36,395 nucleotides of DNA from Phycisphaerae bacterium (GTDB taxonomy: Bacteria > Planctomycetota > Phycisphaerae > Sedimentisphaerales > Anaerobacaceae). Shown piece after piece: positions 8,466 through 16,086 of this stretch. The stretch lies in assembly GCA_016782865.1 (NCBI GenBank), contig JADHXR010000075.1, positions 1-36,395 of the forward strand, given 5' to 3'. Position numbers and translations under genes: made by a program. Positions within the stretch are counted from its first letter, which is position 1; each line of letters opens with the position of its first letter. The notes beneath the pieces are model-generated. The model was not told the DNA's origin, did not search any database, and worked only from the letters and a program-made list of their open reading frames with translations.

Positions 8466-8662
8466 TTGAAGCAGCCGAGCTGACACTTGCAGATTTTCAC
8501 GTTATTTTGATTGCAGATACGCCCGACTTCAGCGATTTCCGCGTCGAACTTCTCCGCCAGCTCAAAGGCCTCGGCACACGTCAGTCTTTCTTGTCTTGCC
8601 GCTTCTTTTCCGCCGCGAGCCGAAGCGAGAACGGCCTCAACTAACTGTTCCTTCTTATCCAT
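8462..8662 (-). CDS. Small Cys-rich protein with C-terminal CQLGCF motif, first gene of the wtp operon
   Basis: A 66-aa protein: a charged helical N-terminal half, then CAEAFELAEKFDAEIAEVGR, which resembles a helix-turn-helix-like arrangement, and a tail ending KICKCQLGCFK. I recall similar short proteins with a CQLGCF ending beside molybdate/tungstate or formate-dehydrogenase genes, but cannot name the family with certainty. Four Cys (in GRICNQ, KICKCQ and LGCF) near the end could bind a metal or oxyanion. The gene is the promoter-proximal member of the wtp operon and overlaps wtpA by 4 bp, so a sensory or regulatory role for tungsten or molybdenum is a reasonable inference. A TTG at 8686 gives an 8-residue longer form; neither start has a strong ribosome site. 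Confidence 0.65.
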   Translation of the reverse strand: MDKKEQLVEAVLASARGGKEAARQERLTCAEAFELAEKFDAEIAEVGRICNQNNVKICKCQLGCFK

Positions 8663-8723
8663 CTGTGTTTGTCCACAAAATGCCAAATGGTGCTGCCCCG
8701 ATTGATATATCGCAAACTACGCT

Positions 8724-8752
8724 ATTTAAGGATGTAACTACGTTTCTGTCAA
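8724..8752 (-). promoter_or_regulatory. Sigma70-type promoter of the wtp operon
   Basis: On the minus strand TTGACA (8752-8747), a 17-bp spacer and TTAAAT (8729-8724) precede the first gene by about 60 bp. A direct repeat GTAGTT flanks the -10 region, and the 8-bp palindrome GATATATC lies just downstream. Either could be an operator for a W/Mo-responsive repressor, but no ModE-type site is recognisable. Confidence 0.6.
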
Positions 8753-8852
8753 CACAAATGTTCGTGCCCCGATTCGTTGATGCGGGGTTACTGTGGGCCT
8801 GTAAAAGCGTTGTGCGTGGACTCTGCTCTTCGAACGTGGACGAAAGGGCTTC

Positions 8853-8886
8853 TCGAGACGTCCAGTATCTCAGCAGGTCGTCTCGA
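8853..8886 (-). other. 8-bp inverted repeat at the 3' end of the kinase cluster
   Basis: TCGAGACG (8853-8860) and CGTCTCGA (8879-8886) are perfect reverse complements around an 18-nt loop containing the stop region of the kinase remnant. No T-run follows, so it is at best a factor-dependent or RNA-stabilising 3' end for the minus-strand phosphorelay operon. Confidence 0.35.
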
Positions 8887-9055
8887 CCGCCTGGCATTCG
8901 GTGGGTTGAGCCGCCATTTGGAGGGGGAGTGTGAAGAAGAACGTGCTCCCGGCGCCGGGTTCGGATTCCACCCAGACGCTTCCTGCGTTCAACTCGACGA
9001 TCTTCTTCACGATCGAAAGACCGATGCCCGTGCATAGTTTTCTTCTTATCGTCAT
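8870..9055 (-). pseudogene. Remnant of a histidine kinase: only the G2 box and C-terminal end remain
   Basis: A 61-codon frame beginning MTIRRKLCTGIGLSIVKKIV, continuing through VWVESEPGAGSTFFFTLPL and a short Thr/Cys-ended tail. This is the last part of a HATPase_c domain (G2 box plus final strands) with no phosphoacceptor helix, N box or G1 box, so it cannot be a kinase alone. Its ATG overlaps the preceding gene's stop as ATGA. The end resembles that of the receiver-kinase at 10881-12242 (GSTFFFTIPRQ), including a C-terminal TxC, which points to a lost paralogue joined here by deletion. It might still be translated as a small ATP-lid-like peptide, but that is speculation. Confidence 0.6.
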
Positions 9056-10485
9056 CTCAGTATTTGCGCCGGGACTTTCTGTGACTGCGGGACGCCTGAC
9101 TTGGGCACGGTGAAGCAGAGTACATTCTGTTTGGGGCCCGAGCTTTCAGCCCATATACGGCCGCCGTGCAGTTCGACCAGATCTTTGGCGAGTCGCAGGC
9201 CCAATGCCAGGTCTTCCCGGCCGGCACCGAACTGTTCTTTGATCCAGTCAGCGCGATTCACGATCCCGTGGATCGCATTACATTCGAGAGGCGGGCCGTC
9301 GTCCTGCACCTCCACCGAGAGTTCTTTGCCGGCGTCCTTGACTGTCACGCTAACGTGACTGTCGGCAGCGGATGACTTTATTGCTCTGCTGAGAAGGCTG
9401 GTCAGCACCTGTGCTATTCTGTCATGATCAGCGTTGGCTGCAAGCTCGCAAGCGGGCGTTAGGTTTTTCAGATGGACGTTTCGTTCGTTTGCCAGCGGCT
9501 GGGCGGCCTCCACAGCCTGCGAAACCAGCGAGACGAGATCGAAGTTCTGCCGCTGTAGTTCCATTTTGTCGGCGTCGATTCTTGAAATGTCGAGATAGTC
9601 GCCAACGACCTTCCGAGCGGCCTTGATATTGCCGTCAGCAAGCAATCGCTGCATTGTCTCGCCCAGCATGACGGCAATTTCGTTTTGCAGTTGATTTCTT
9701 TTCTTCAGCTTGAGGCCTGCCGTCCTCATTTCATCCTCCATGAGAACGCGATCGGTAATATCTCGAGCTACTGCGACAATCGCCACAACGTTACCGTGCG
9801 AGTCTTTAACATGCGATCTCGAAAGGGAAACGGGAAATATGCTGTCATCCTTTCGTCTGTGATAGAAACCGACTCCCCAGTTGCTTCCTGCGGTCTTGGT
9901 TTGGAAAACAGTTCGCGTGTTCTTGCTCTGGCGTTTGCCTATCCAGATGATGCCGGCGTTTTCTCCGACAATCTCCTCTTCCTTGTAGCCGTAAGTTCTG
10001 CAGAATGCCTTGTTGACGAAAATGATGTCACCCTGCATGTCGGTAATGTAGACGCTGTCCTCTGTGCTCATAACCGCGCCACAGAGCAACTGGAGCTTGT
10101 CCTCGACCATTTTGTGCCTGATGGCATTCTCAACGGTGATGGGAATAGCCTTGAGATAATTATGGTTGATATCTTTGGTCAGATAATCATAAGCACCGGC
10201 TTTCCATGCTTTGATTGCAGTTTCCTCATCGCCGGCTCCTGTCACCACTATGACGGGCGTGTCCAGTGCCAACGCCAGGATATCCAGCGCCGTGCCGTCC
10301 CCGAGCGAATGGTCGGTGATAATGATGTCAAACTGGTTGGCGTTCAACGCCTGCATGGCTTCGGAGACAGAAGCGGATATGGTACAATCGTATGGACTGG
10401 CGTTGTTTTCTATAAAACGCTTGAAGGCCATCCGATCAAGCGTGTTGTCTTCAACAAACAATACCTTATATTGCACAGTATCCAT
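9052..10485 (-). CDS. Receiver-PAS protein with degenerate histidine-kinase core
   Basis: A 477-aa protein (numbering here from the ATG at 10485). Residues 5-115 form a receiver domain with VEDN and phosphoacceptor D58 (IITDHSLGDG), T/S switch VIVVTGAG and K104. A PAS domain covers about 135-245 (ending VAVARDITDR). A kinase-like module covers 260-460. The core lacks the usual H-box: the helix reads RNQLQNEIAVMLGET with no HE/HD-xxxP. The N box reads LLSRAIKSS where LLxNAIKxS is expected, and the G1 box reads DDGPPLE in place of DxGxG. A G2-like GLRLAKDLVELHGG remains. It therefore looks like a pseudokinase or a receiver-controlled scaffold. Start choice: GGAG lies nine bases before the ATG at 10485, inside the end of the upstream gene; an ATG at 10500 is the alternative. 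Confidence 0.8.
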   Translation of the reverse strand: MDTVQYKVLFVEDNTLDRMAFKRFIENNASPYDCTISASVSEAMQALNANQFDIIITDHSLGDGTALDILALALDTPVIVVTGAGDEETAIKAWKAGAYDYLTKDINHNYLKAIPITVENAIRHKMVEDKLQLLCGAVMSTEDSVYITDMQGDIIFVNKAFCRTYGYKEEEIVGENAGIIWIGKRQSKNTRTVFQTKTAGSNWGVGFYHRRKDDSIFPVSLSRSHVKDSHGNVVAIVAVARDITDRVLMEDEMRTAGLKLKKRNQLQNEIAVMLGETMQRLLADGNIKAARKVVGDYLDISRIDADKMELQRQNFDLVSLVSQAVEAAQPLANERNVHLKNLTPACELAANADHDRIAQVLTSLLSRAIKSSAADSHVSVTVKDAGKELSVEVQDDGPPLECNAIHGIVNRADWIKEQFGAGREDLALGLRLAKDLVELHGGRIWAESSGPKQNVLCFTVPKSGVPQSQKVPAQILR

Positions 10486-10489
10486 GATC

Positions 10490-10912
10490 TCAGTCTCCAT
10501 TCGATGGAAGTTTGCTTAAAGTCCAGTACAGGTCGATCGTTTTGATAATCTCCATGAACTTCTTGTAGTCAACGGACTTCAGCATATAACCGGCGGCGCC
10601 GAGTTCAAAACTCTTGGATATATCCTGATTTGAGTTGGATGTAGTCAGCACTATAATAGGAATTCTCCGCAATGCCTCGTCCGCTTTTACGATTCTCATA
10701 AATTCAGTGCCGTTCATCTTCGGCATGTTCAGATCCAACAGGATAACGCACGGTTTCGCATTTCCATCGTCTCGTAGATATGCCAGTGCTTGCTCGCCGT
10801 CGCCGATGGGAACCAGCTCACTCGTGACCTGTATATCCTTCAGGGCACGTTTGACCGTCATCACATCTACGGTGTCGTCTTCAACAAGCAGTATTGGCTT
10901 GGAGTTCCGCAT
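10490..10912 (-). CDS. Single-domain response regulator, Rcp1-like CheY family
   Basis: A 140-aa stand-alone receiver: acidic pocket LLVEDDTVD (8-16), phosphoacceptor D60 in VILLDLNMPKMNG, T90/T91 and K112. The GDGEQALAYL signature at 37-46 is typical of the Rcp1-like subfamily that serves phytochrome-type and PAS kinases. It has no output domain, so it relays phosphate or acts by protein contact. Start choice: the ATG at 10912 has AGGAA six to seven bases upstream; the frame extends further upstream, but that part lies inside the preceding kinase gene. It overlaps that kinase by 32 bp and is followed immediately by the receiver-PAS pseudokinase. Confidence 0.88.
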   Translation of the reverse strand: MRNSKPILLVEDDTVDVMTVKRALKDIQVTSELVPIGDGEQALAYLRDDGNAKPCVILLDLNMPKMNGTEFMRIVKADEALRRIPIIVLTTSNSNQDISKSFELGAAGYMLKSVDYKKFMEIIKTIDLYWTLSKLPSNGD

Positions 10913-12242
10913 TCTCGATTCCTGTTTCCTGCCTCGGTATTGTGAAAAAGAATGTGCTCCCCTTGCCGACTTCTGATTCGACCCAGATATCGCCGCCGTG
11001 CAGCTCAACAATCTTCTTCGCCACTGTCAGGCCGACACCTGTACCTTTGAACTTTTCAGTTACCGACAATGCCGCAAACATCTTGAAGATTCTCTCGAAG
11101 TGTTTTTCTTCAATGCCAGGACCATTGTCTGCAACGCTGAACTTCCATAAGCCGTCCTGCTCGATGCAGCCGACTTTTATCCAACCCTGCGGCTTGTCCA
11201 TATATTTTATGGCGTTGCTCAGAAGATTCTGGAACAATTGCATCAGATGTGTCTCTTCACAATCAATTACAGGCATTTTGCTCTCGATCGTGATTGAAAT
11301 ATTCTCCGGCGGAGCCAGCATATCGATAGCTTCGGGGAGGAACTTATCAAGATCCACGCGAAGGGGTCTTTCCTCGGTGCGACCGGCTCTCGAATACTCA
11401 ATCACACCTTCGATGAGCTTGTACGTCCGCTCCACGCGGTCCAGGAGCAGATTCATTTGTTCGTTGGCCTGCTCACCGAGCCTGTCCGAAGAGTCGTCCA
11501 GTATCCAGGTTGCCAACGTCTTGATTCCGCGCAAAGGCGCCTTCAAATCGTGCGAGACGATGGACACGAAGTCCTTCAGCTCCTTATTGACGTTGTCCAC
11601 AGTCTCGATAAGCTCAGCCTGCCTCTGCTGAGCCTGCTCGCGCTCGGCGATTTCGGCCTTGAGCTGCTCATTGATTCCCGCCAGTTCATCCGTTCGCTCT
11701 TTGACCATATGCTCCAACTGGTCAGTCTTCAGGGACGCTTGCCTGGCCAGGACCCATTTTTCCGTCAGGGCGCTGGCCAGTTGCGACACCTCGGCGCTGT
11801 CGAAGGGTTTCTTGAGGATCAAGAGGTTCTCCGATTTTCCGAGCCGGTGGGTTATCTCTCCCCAGGAATAATCAGAATACGCCGTGCAGATAACTGCCTG
11901 GACGTTGGGATCGATCCGCCAGAGGTGTTCAATTGTCTTGAGACCATCCCAACCCGGAGGCATGCGCATGTCGACAAAAACCAGCTCATAGGGAGGACCT
12001 TCGGTGCAGGCCAGTTGGACCTTTTCACACCCTTGTTCCCCCTGAGAAGCAAAGTCGAGCTCATATGTGTTCTTGGCCGTGTGATCGCCAGCAAGTCTTT
12101 CGCCGAAAACCTCAGTCCTGAGCGCACTAAAACTCGTGGTCTCCTCCTCCTCAACGAGAATGGTTTCGAAATCCTTGTGAATGCTGGGATTGTCGTCAAT
12201 TATCAAAATGCGATGAACCATCTCACTTTCCGTGTCACTCAT
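10881..12242 (-). CDS. Receiver-histidine kinase hybrid
   Basis: A 453-aa soluble kinase with an N-terminal receiver (IIDDNPS at 14-20, phosphoacceptor D91 in VFVDMRMPPGWDG, K145). A coiled coil of about 165-225 follows, then HisKA with the intact box FVSIVSHDLKAPLRG (H231), N box LLSNAIKYM (N343), G1 DNGPGI (372-377), G2 GTGVGL (400-405) and final GSTFFFTIP. The receiver carries an insert of about 40 residues between its first helix and the phosphorylation site. All catalytic boxes are present, so this is an active kinase candidate. It starts by a 4-bp ATGA overlap with the membrane kinase upstream, and the next receiver gene overlaps its end, which indicates a coupled phosphorelay. Confidence 0.88.
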   Translation of the reverse strand: MSDTESEMVHRILIIDDNPSIHKDFETILVEEEETTSFSALRTEVFGERLAGDHTAKNTYELDFASQGEQGCEKVQLACTEGPPYELVFVDMRMPPGWDGLKTIEHLWRIDPNVQAVICTAYSDYSWGEITHRLGKSENLLILKKPFDSAEVSQLASALTEKWVLARQASLKTDQLEHMVKERTDELAGINEQLKAEIAEREQAQQRQAELIETVDNVNKELKDFVSIVSHDLKAPLRGIKTLATWILDDSSDRLGEQANEQMNLLLDRVERTYKLIEGVIEYSRAGRTEERPLRVDLDKFLPEAIDMLAPPENISITIESKMPVIDCEETHLMQLFQNLLSNAIKYMDKPQGWIKVGCIEQDGLWKFSVADNGPGIEEKHFERIFKMFAALSVTEKFKGTGVGLTVAKKIVELHGGDIWVESEVGKGSTFFFTIPRQETGIENAELQANTAC

Positions 12243-14389
12243 TTTACAGCCTCCTGTGTTTGAAAGGGTAGCTCAACTGTGAAGACGGCACCCTTGCCGG
12301 GACCGTCGCTGCGGGCTACTATCGAGCCGTTCAATTCATTTGCCGACAGAGCGGTGCTGTGAAGTCCGAATCCATGTCCTTTTATCTTGGTTGTGAAACC
12401 GTGCTCGAATATCCGCGTCAGGTTCTCTTCGGGGATTCCCACTCCGTTATCGCAGACATCGATCTGCAGATGGCCGCTTTCTGTCTCTTTCACATCTATT
12501 GTGAGAACCTTGTCCTGCCGGCCGCCTTCTGACAGGGCATATGTTGCGTTGCTGATCAGGTTTGTCAGAATCTGCATAACCTTATGCCGGTCGAGCAAAA
12601 GAGTCGGCAGGGTGGCGAGATTGTGTTGGACTTGCACGTTATCTCGTTTCAGCGCCTCGGCATTTATCTGAAGGCTGTTCTCCACGAGTTCGGCGATGGA
12701 CGTCGGCTCGATCAGGCCCTTGGAGTTGGCGTGCGATTGCTGAAGCTGGATGATGTCACCGACGTCCTGAACATGCTTAGTCAACGCCTCCAGCGATTCG
12801 AGGCAGCGTCCTTGTTCGTCGATCAGCTCTTCGGACAAGTTTGCTAGGAACGCAGGTATTTTCTTGCCCCGCGCTTCGGCCGTCATGAAGGTTCCCAGTT
12901 CCGCTGCGTGCTCAGTGAGCAGCGCCACAACGTCGGAAAGATAGGAGATTTTGGAATTGCGAACCCTCTTCTGAACGGACTCAGCGGTAACGCTGACGCT
13001 GTTGAGGACATTACCCACGTTGTGCAGCACTCCGGTTGCAACCTCGGCCATACCGACCTCGCGAGCCGTCTCGAGCAGTTTCTCCTGCGCTGTCTTGAGC
13101 TTGGCGTCTGCCCGCTTGCGTTCAGTGATGTCTCGCGCAATTGCTATGATGTAGTCTTGTTCCTCTTGGGTCACGAGTTTAAGACTCGTCTCGACGAAGA
13201 ATGTGCTTCCGTCCTTACGCTTGTACTTACCTTCTTTGACAATATCGTTGTTGAGCTTGAGTTTTGCCACCTGCTTCTGCCAGGATGAATCGTCCTCTAC
13301 GGACTCTTCGATGTCCTTGATGGTCATCATATCGAGCAGTTCTTTTCGTGTGTACCCCAGACTGTCACACGCCCTGTTGTTCACATCCAGGAAGCGGCCC
13401 CATCGAGGCTCTATGGCAAAAATGCAGTCGTTTGAGCGTTCTATCAGATTTCGGAACAGTCGTAGCTTTTCTTCAGCCTTTTTGCGATCCGCAATACTGC
13501 CCAGCCACTCGGCGACCGCACGCAGCAAATTGTCCTCTTCTTTGAGGAACAGTTCCTCATCGGCGTTGACCTTGCCTCCGAAATTGTAAACCTCGATGAT
13601 GCCTACGGTTTCTCCATGGGCTTTAATTTCTGTTTTCCGGCTTGATTTGCTCTTCTTGAAGTCGTCTGCTGTATAGCGTATACCGTCAAAGGTGATTCGT
13701 ACACACATGATGTCGGGATACTTGTGTGCGTTGCGGATCAAAGAGACCGTTTTCTGGAAGATTTCGCCTAATGAAATTTCCTCGCGGTTCACGATATTGG
13801 AGAGTTCGTACAGGCAATTGAGGTGCTTGAGTCGCTGCTGCAATTGTCTCTGGCCGATCGGGCGGTCTGAAATCTCCGCGTCGAGCTTCAACGTGGCGGC
13901 TGATAATTCTGCGGTGAGCGCCCGCACTTTTCCTTCAAGTCGCCTGTGGCCTGCGCGGAGCCTCTTTGCTTCTATCTCTTTTGCCTCTATCTCTGTATTT
14001 TTTACGTGCTCTGCATTTTGTACGTGGTCCGTCTCCGGGAGGAGCGTATAGACGTATCTGTTGTAAAAATACGGAATAATGGCTGCCGTCATTATTGCGA
14101 TAAGAGCACAATGAGCCGGATCTTGTGTGATCCTCGTTTGTGCCAACCAGTAAACGCCAACAATGATTGCGACAAATATGCTCGCCAGGAGGATGCTCTT
14201 GATTGAGCTGTTGTAAAAGTATGGAAGAAGAGCTGCCGTCATGGTGGCGATAACAGCGCAGTGCGTCACGTCTTCTGTGACTTTTTCTCGTGACAGCCAG
14301 AAGACACCAGCGATGACGGCGACAAGTAATACCGCCAGAATACCTTTTCTGATGATGTTCTTTATATCCATTCTTATTGTCCTGTGCAT
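12239..14389 (-). CDS. Membrane histidine kinase with duplicated membrane unit, PAS and HATPase domains
   Basis: A 716-aa protein. Residues 15-110 hold four hydrophobic segments arranged as two copies of one unit: VAVIAGVFWLSREKV...MTAALLPYFYN and VAIIVGVYWLAQTRI...MTAAIIPYFYN. A coiled coil spans 120-185 and a GAF-like region about 190-300. A PAS domain covers 305-425 (FVETSLKL..IIAIARDITERKRA). The dimerisation region GVLHNVGNVLNSV puts the likely phosphoacceptor at H456 in a non-standard H box, as in some large PAS kinases. The HATPase has N614 in LISNATYAL, G1 DNGVGIP and G2 GHGFGLH. Starts at 14389 (AGGCG upstream) and 14371 (AGGA upstream) are both possible. It ends in an ATGA overlap with the next kinase. 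Confidence 0.85.
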   Translation of the reverse strand: MHRTIRMDIKNIIRKGILAVLLVAVIAGVFWLSREKVTEDVTHCAVIATMTAALLPYFYNSSIKSILLASIFVAIIVGVYWLAQTRITQDPAHCALIAIMTAAIIPYFYNRYVYTLLPETDHVQNAEHVKNTEIEAKEIEAKRLRAGHRRLEGKVRALTAELSAATLKLDAEISDRPIGQRQLQQRLKHLNCLYELSNIVNREEISLGEIFQKTVSLIRNAHKYPDIMCVRITFDGIRYTADDFKKSKSSRKTEIKAHGETVGIIEVYNFGGKVNADEELFLKEEDNLLRAVAEWLGSIADRKKAEEKLRLFRNLIERSNDCIFAIEPRWGRFLDVNNRACDSLGYTRKELLDMMTIKDIEESVEDDSSWQKQVAKLKLNNDIVKEGKYKRKDGSTFFVETSLKLVTQEEQDYIIAIARDITERKRADAKLKTAQEKLLETAREVGMAEVATGVLHNVGNVLNSVSVTAESVQKRVRNSKISYLSDVVALLTEHAAELGTFMTAEARGKKIPAFLANLSEELIDEQGRCLESLEALTKHVQDVGDIIQLQQSHANSKGLIEPTSIAELVENSLQINAEALKRDNVQVQHNLATLPTLLLDRHKVMQILTNLISNATYALSEGGRQDKVLTIDVKETESGHLQIDVCDNGVGIPEENLTRIFEHGFTTKIKGHGFGLHSTALSANELNGSIVARSDGPGKGAVFTVELPFQTQEAVK

Positions 14390-14525
14390 CTGTCGCCTGG
14401 TCGCACCGGAGCTTTTTGCAAAGATGCCGTCAGACTGTGCAATTCATATATCACTCAAATCAGTACTTGCCTTCACGAATTTGACACCGAACACAATTAC
14501 CTTCCAATACATCGACTACGAGGCG

Positions 14526-14924
14526 TTATCGGACAGTCGCCGGGCTTGTGAATCTTTCCCACTTAGCCTTGACCATCCTGCCCAACTGCATCAGATCCAA
14601 AGGCTTGGTAATATAGTCATCAGCCGCCAGCTCAAAAGCCTGATCCAAATCTCCTATCTTTCCTCTGTCGGTCAGCATGAACACCGGTATCCCTTGTGTC
14701 TTCTTGCTGTGCTTAAGTTCAGATAGCACCTCCAATCCATCCATTTCCGGCATCATCCAGTCCAATAGAATGAATGCCGGCTTGGTCTCGTTGGCGAGTC
14801 TGAGCCCCTCCGGCCCGTTTTTGGCCAGATGAACCTGGAATCCGTACAATTTCAGACTGCGTCTCAATGCTTCCCAGACGAACTCATCGTCCTCAACGAC
14901 AAGAACTGGAATCCACTTACTCAC
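14526..14924 (-). CDS. Single-domain CheY-like response regulator
   Basis: A 132-aa stand-alone receiver with VVEDDEF (9-15), phosphoacceptor D55 in FILLDWMMPEMDG, T85 and K107 (YITKPLD). It starts with GTG at 14924, preceded by AAGGG at good spacing. It is the promoter-proximal member of the phosphorelay cluster, separated from the membrane kinase by 136 bp with no clear gene. No DNA-binding output domain is present anywhere in the cluster, so signalling probably runs by phosphotransfer or protein contact. Confidence 0.88.
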   Translation of the reverse strand: MSKWIPVLVVEDDEFVWEALRRSLKLYGFQVHLAKNGPEGLRLANETKPAFILLDWMMPEMDGLEVLSELKHSKKTQGIPVFMLTDRGKIGDLDQAFELAADDYITKPLDLMQLGRMVKAKWERFTSPATVR

Positions 14925-15257
14925 GTTGTTTACCCTTCACGAATCTCCGCTGATCGCCCATGGGATTCTCCAATGAGCCGGTCACTGCCGGACACTCTTG
15001 CCGGTGGCAAATTTTAGTGTCCCATAAGTACGCCTTGTTCATTTCATCTTGGAGAATATCGACATATTGAGGGGGCGGTTTCAGAAGAAACGGTTTTTTT
15101 TGGCATTACTAGCGAACAAATAGTCCGGCCCGGCGGGCTCAAGGAGATTCTTAAAGCTATAATTGACGATTGGCGATTGACTATTGACCGCTGACCCTTT
15201 AGTATTGACCGTCGGTCGCAGAACATGTCCCGATGTTTGGGTTAGGAGCAAAGCATT
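14925..15257. other. Divergent intergenic region between the phosphorelay cluster and mlaE
   Basis: This 333-bp gap must hold the start signals of two divergent units. Seen in it: the small palindrome TTGCC-GGT-GGCAA near 14998-15010, a run of eight T near 15095-15105, and the heptamer array at 15162-15210. On the plus strand a frame of about 50 codons across 15050-15190 (for example EGAVSEETVFFGITSEQIV) has no recognisable family and runs into the array. No confident promoter was found for either direction. Confidence 0.4.
15162..15210. repeat. Array of seven 7-bp units, consensus ATTGACN
   Basis: Seven contiguous heptamers: ATTGACG, ATTGGCG, ATTGACT, ATTGACC, GCTGACC, CTTTAGT, ATTGACC. Four units fit the consensus fully, two differ at one or two positions and one has decayed. 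It lies between the phosphorelay cluster and mlaE. The words differ from those in the arrays at 23701-23735 and 769-796, but the period is the same. Confidence 0.6.
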
Positions 15258-16067
15258 ATGATTGGCAGTGTAGGAGCGAAAACGATCGGGGGGATAAACA
15301 ATATGGGACGATTCGGGAGGTTCGTCTGGCAGTCGGCGATCGCATCGTTCCGCATTTGTACAAGCCCGCGCGCATACGCGCTGATATGGACGCAGATGCA
15401 CATCATTGGCGTTCGCAGCGTCCCGGTCGTAATGATAACCGGTGCGTTTGTCGGGATGACATTAGCAGTTCAGACATACGGCCAGCTTGCCGCTATGGGC
15501 CTGGAAGAGCGGCTGGGCGTTCTCATCAACATCGCGGTAGTCAAGGAACTGGGGCCCGTGCTGGCGGCGGTCATGCTGGCCGGACGAGTCGGGGGTGCTT
15601 TGACTGCTGAGCTGGGTACGATGAATGTCACCGAGCAGATTGATGCCATCAGAAGCATGGGCACCAATCCCATTCGGTATCTTGTCGCGCCACGCATTCT
15701 GGCGTGCCTGCTGCTGACGCCGATTTTGATTATCTACGGAGATCTGATGGGTATTGTCGGCGGATATTTTGTCTCCGTCATCCAATTTGGAATTAACAGC
15801 CAGGCCTATTGGACCCACAGCGCCTCTGGGGTAGAACTGTGGGACGTAACCATCGGAGTTGCAAAGGGTTTCTTCTTCGGTGTGGCTATCGCGGCTATCA
15901 GTTGCTATAAGGGATTCACATGCAAAGAGGGCGCGCAGGGTGTCGGGCGGGCATGTACGGAGGCGTTTGTGGCGAGTTTTATATGCATACTGATGCTGAA
16001 TTTTGGGATAGCGGTGGTTTGCAAAGCAATCTACAGCACATTTTGGTCACTCAAGACTCTGGTTTGA
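15258..16067 (+). CDS. mlaE: MlaE-type lipid ABC transporter permease
   Basis: A 269-aa inner membrane permease of the MlaE/YrbE family. The hallmark GAFVGMTLAVQTYGQL lies near 53-70 and KELGPVLAAVMLAGRVGGALTAE near 96-118. The amphipathic GTMNVTEQIDAIRSMG follows at 119-134, then further membrane segments to residue 265. In the family it moves phospholipids between the membranes together with the MlaF ATPase and an MlaD substrate-binding protein. AGGAG lies nine bases before the ATG at 15258. mlaF follows after 19 bp. It lacks the STAS gene found next to mlaE in some bacteria. Confidence 0.9.
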   Translation: MIGSVGAKTIGGINNMGRFGRFVWQSAIASFRICTSPRAYALIWTQMHIIGVRSVPVVMITGAFVGMTLAVQTYGQLAAMGLEERLGVLINIAVVKELGPVLAAVMLAGRVGGALTAELGTMNVTEQIDAIRSMGTNPIRYLVAPRILACLLLTPILIIYGDLMGIVGGYFVSVIQFGINSQAYWTHSASGVELWDVTIGVAKGFFFGVAIAAISCYKGFTCKEGAQGVGRACTEAFVASFICILMLNFGIAVVCKAIYSTFWSLKTLV

Positions 16068-16086
16068 TCAAGGAAAAGAGCGCAAG

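Noticed and set aside
8655..9035. 126-codon minus-strand frame next to the kinase remnant
   Set aside because: It overlaps the remnant in another frame and the wtp promoter, has no ribosome site and no domain.
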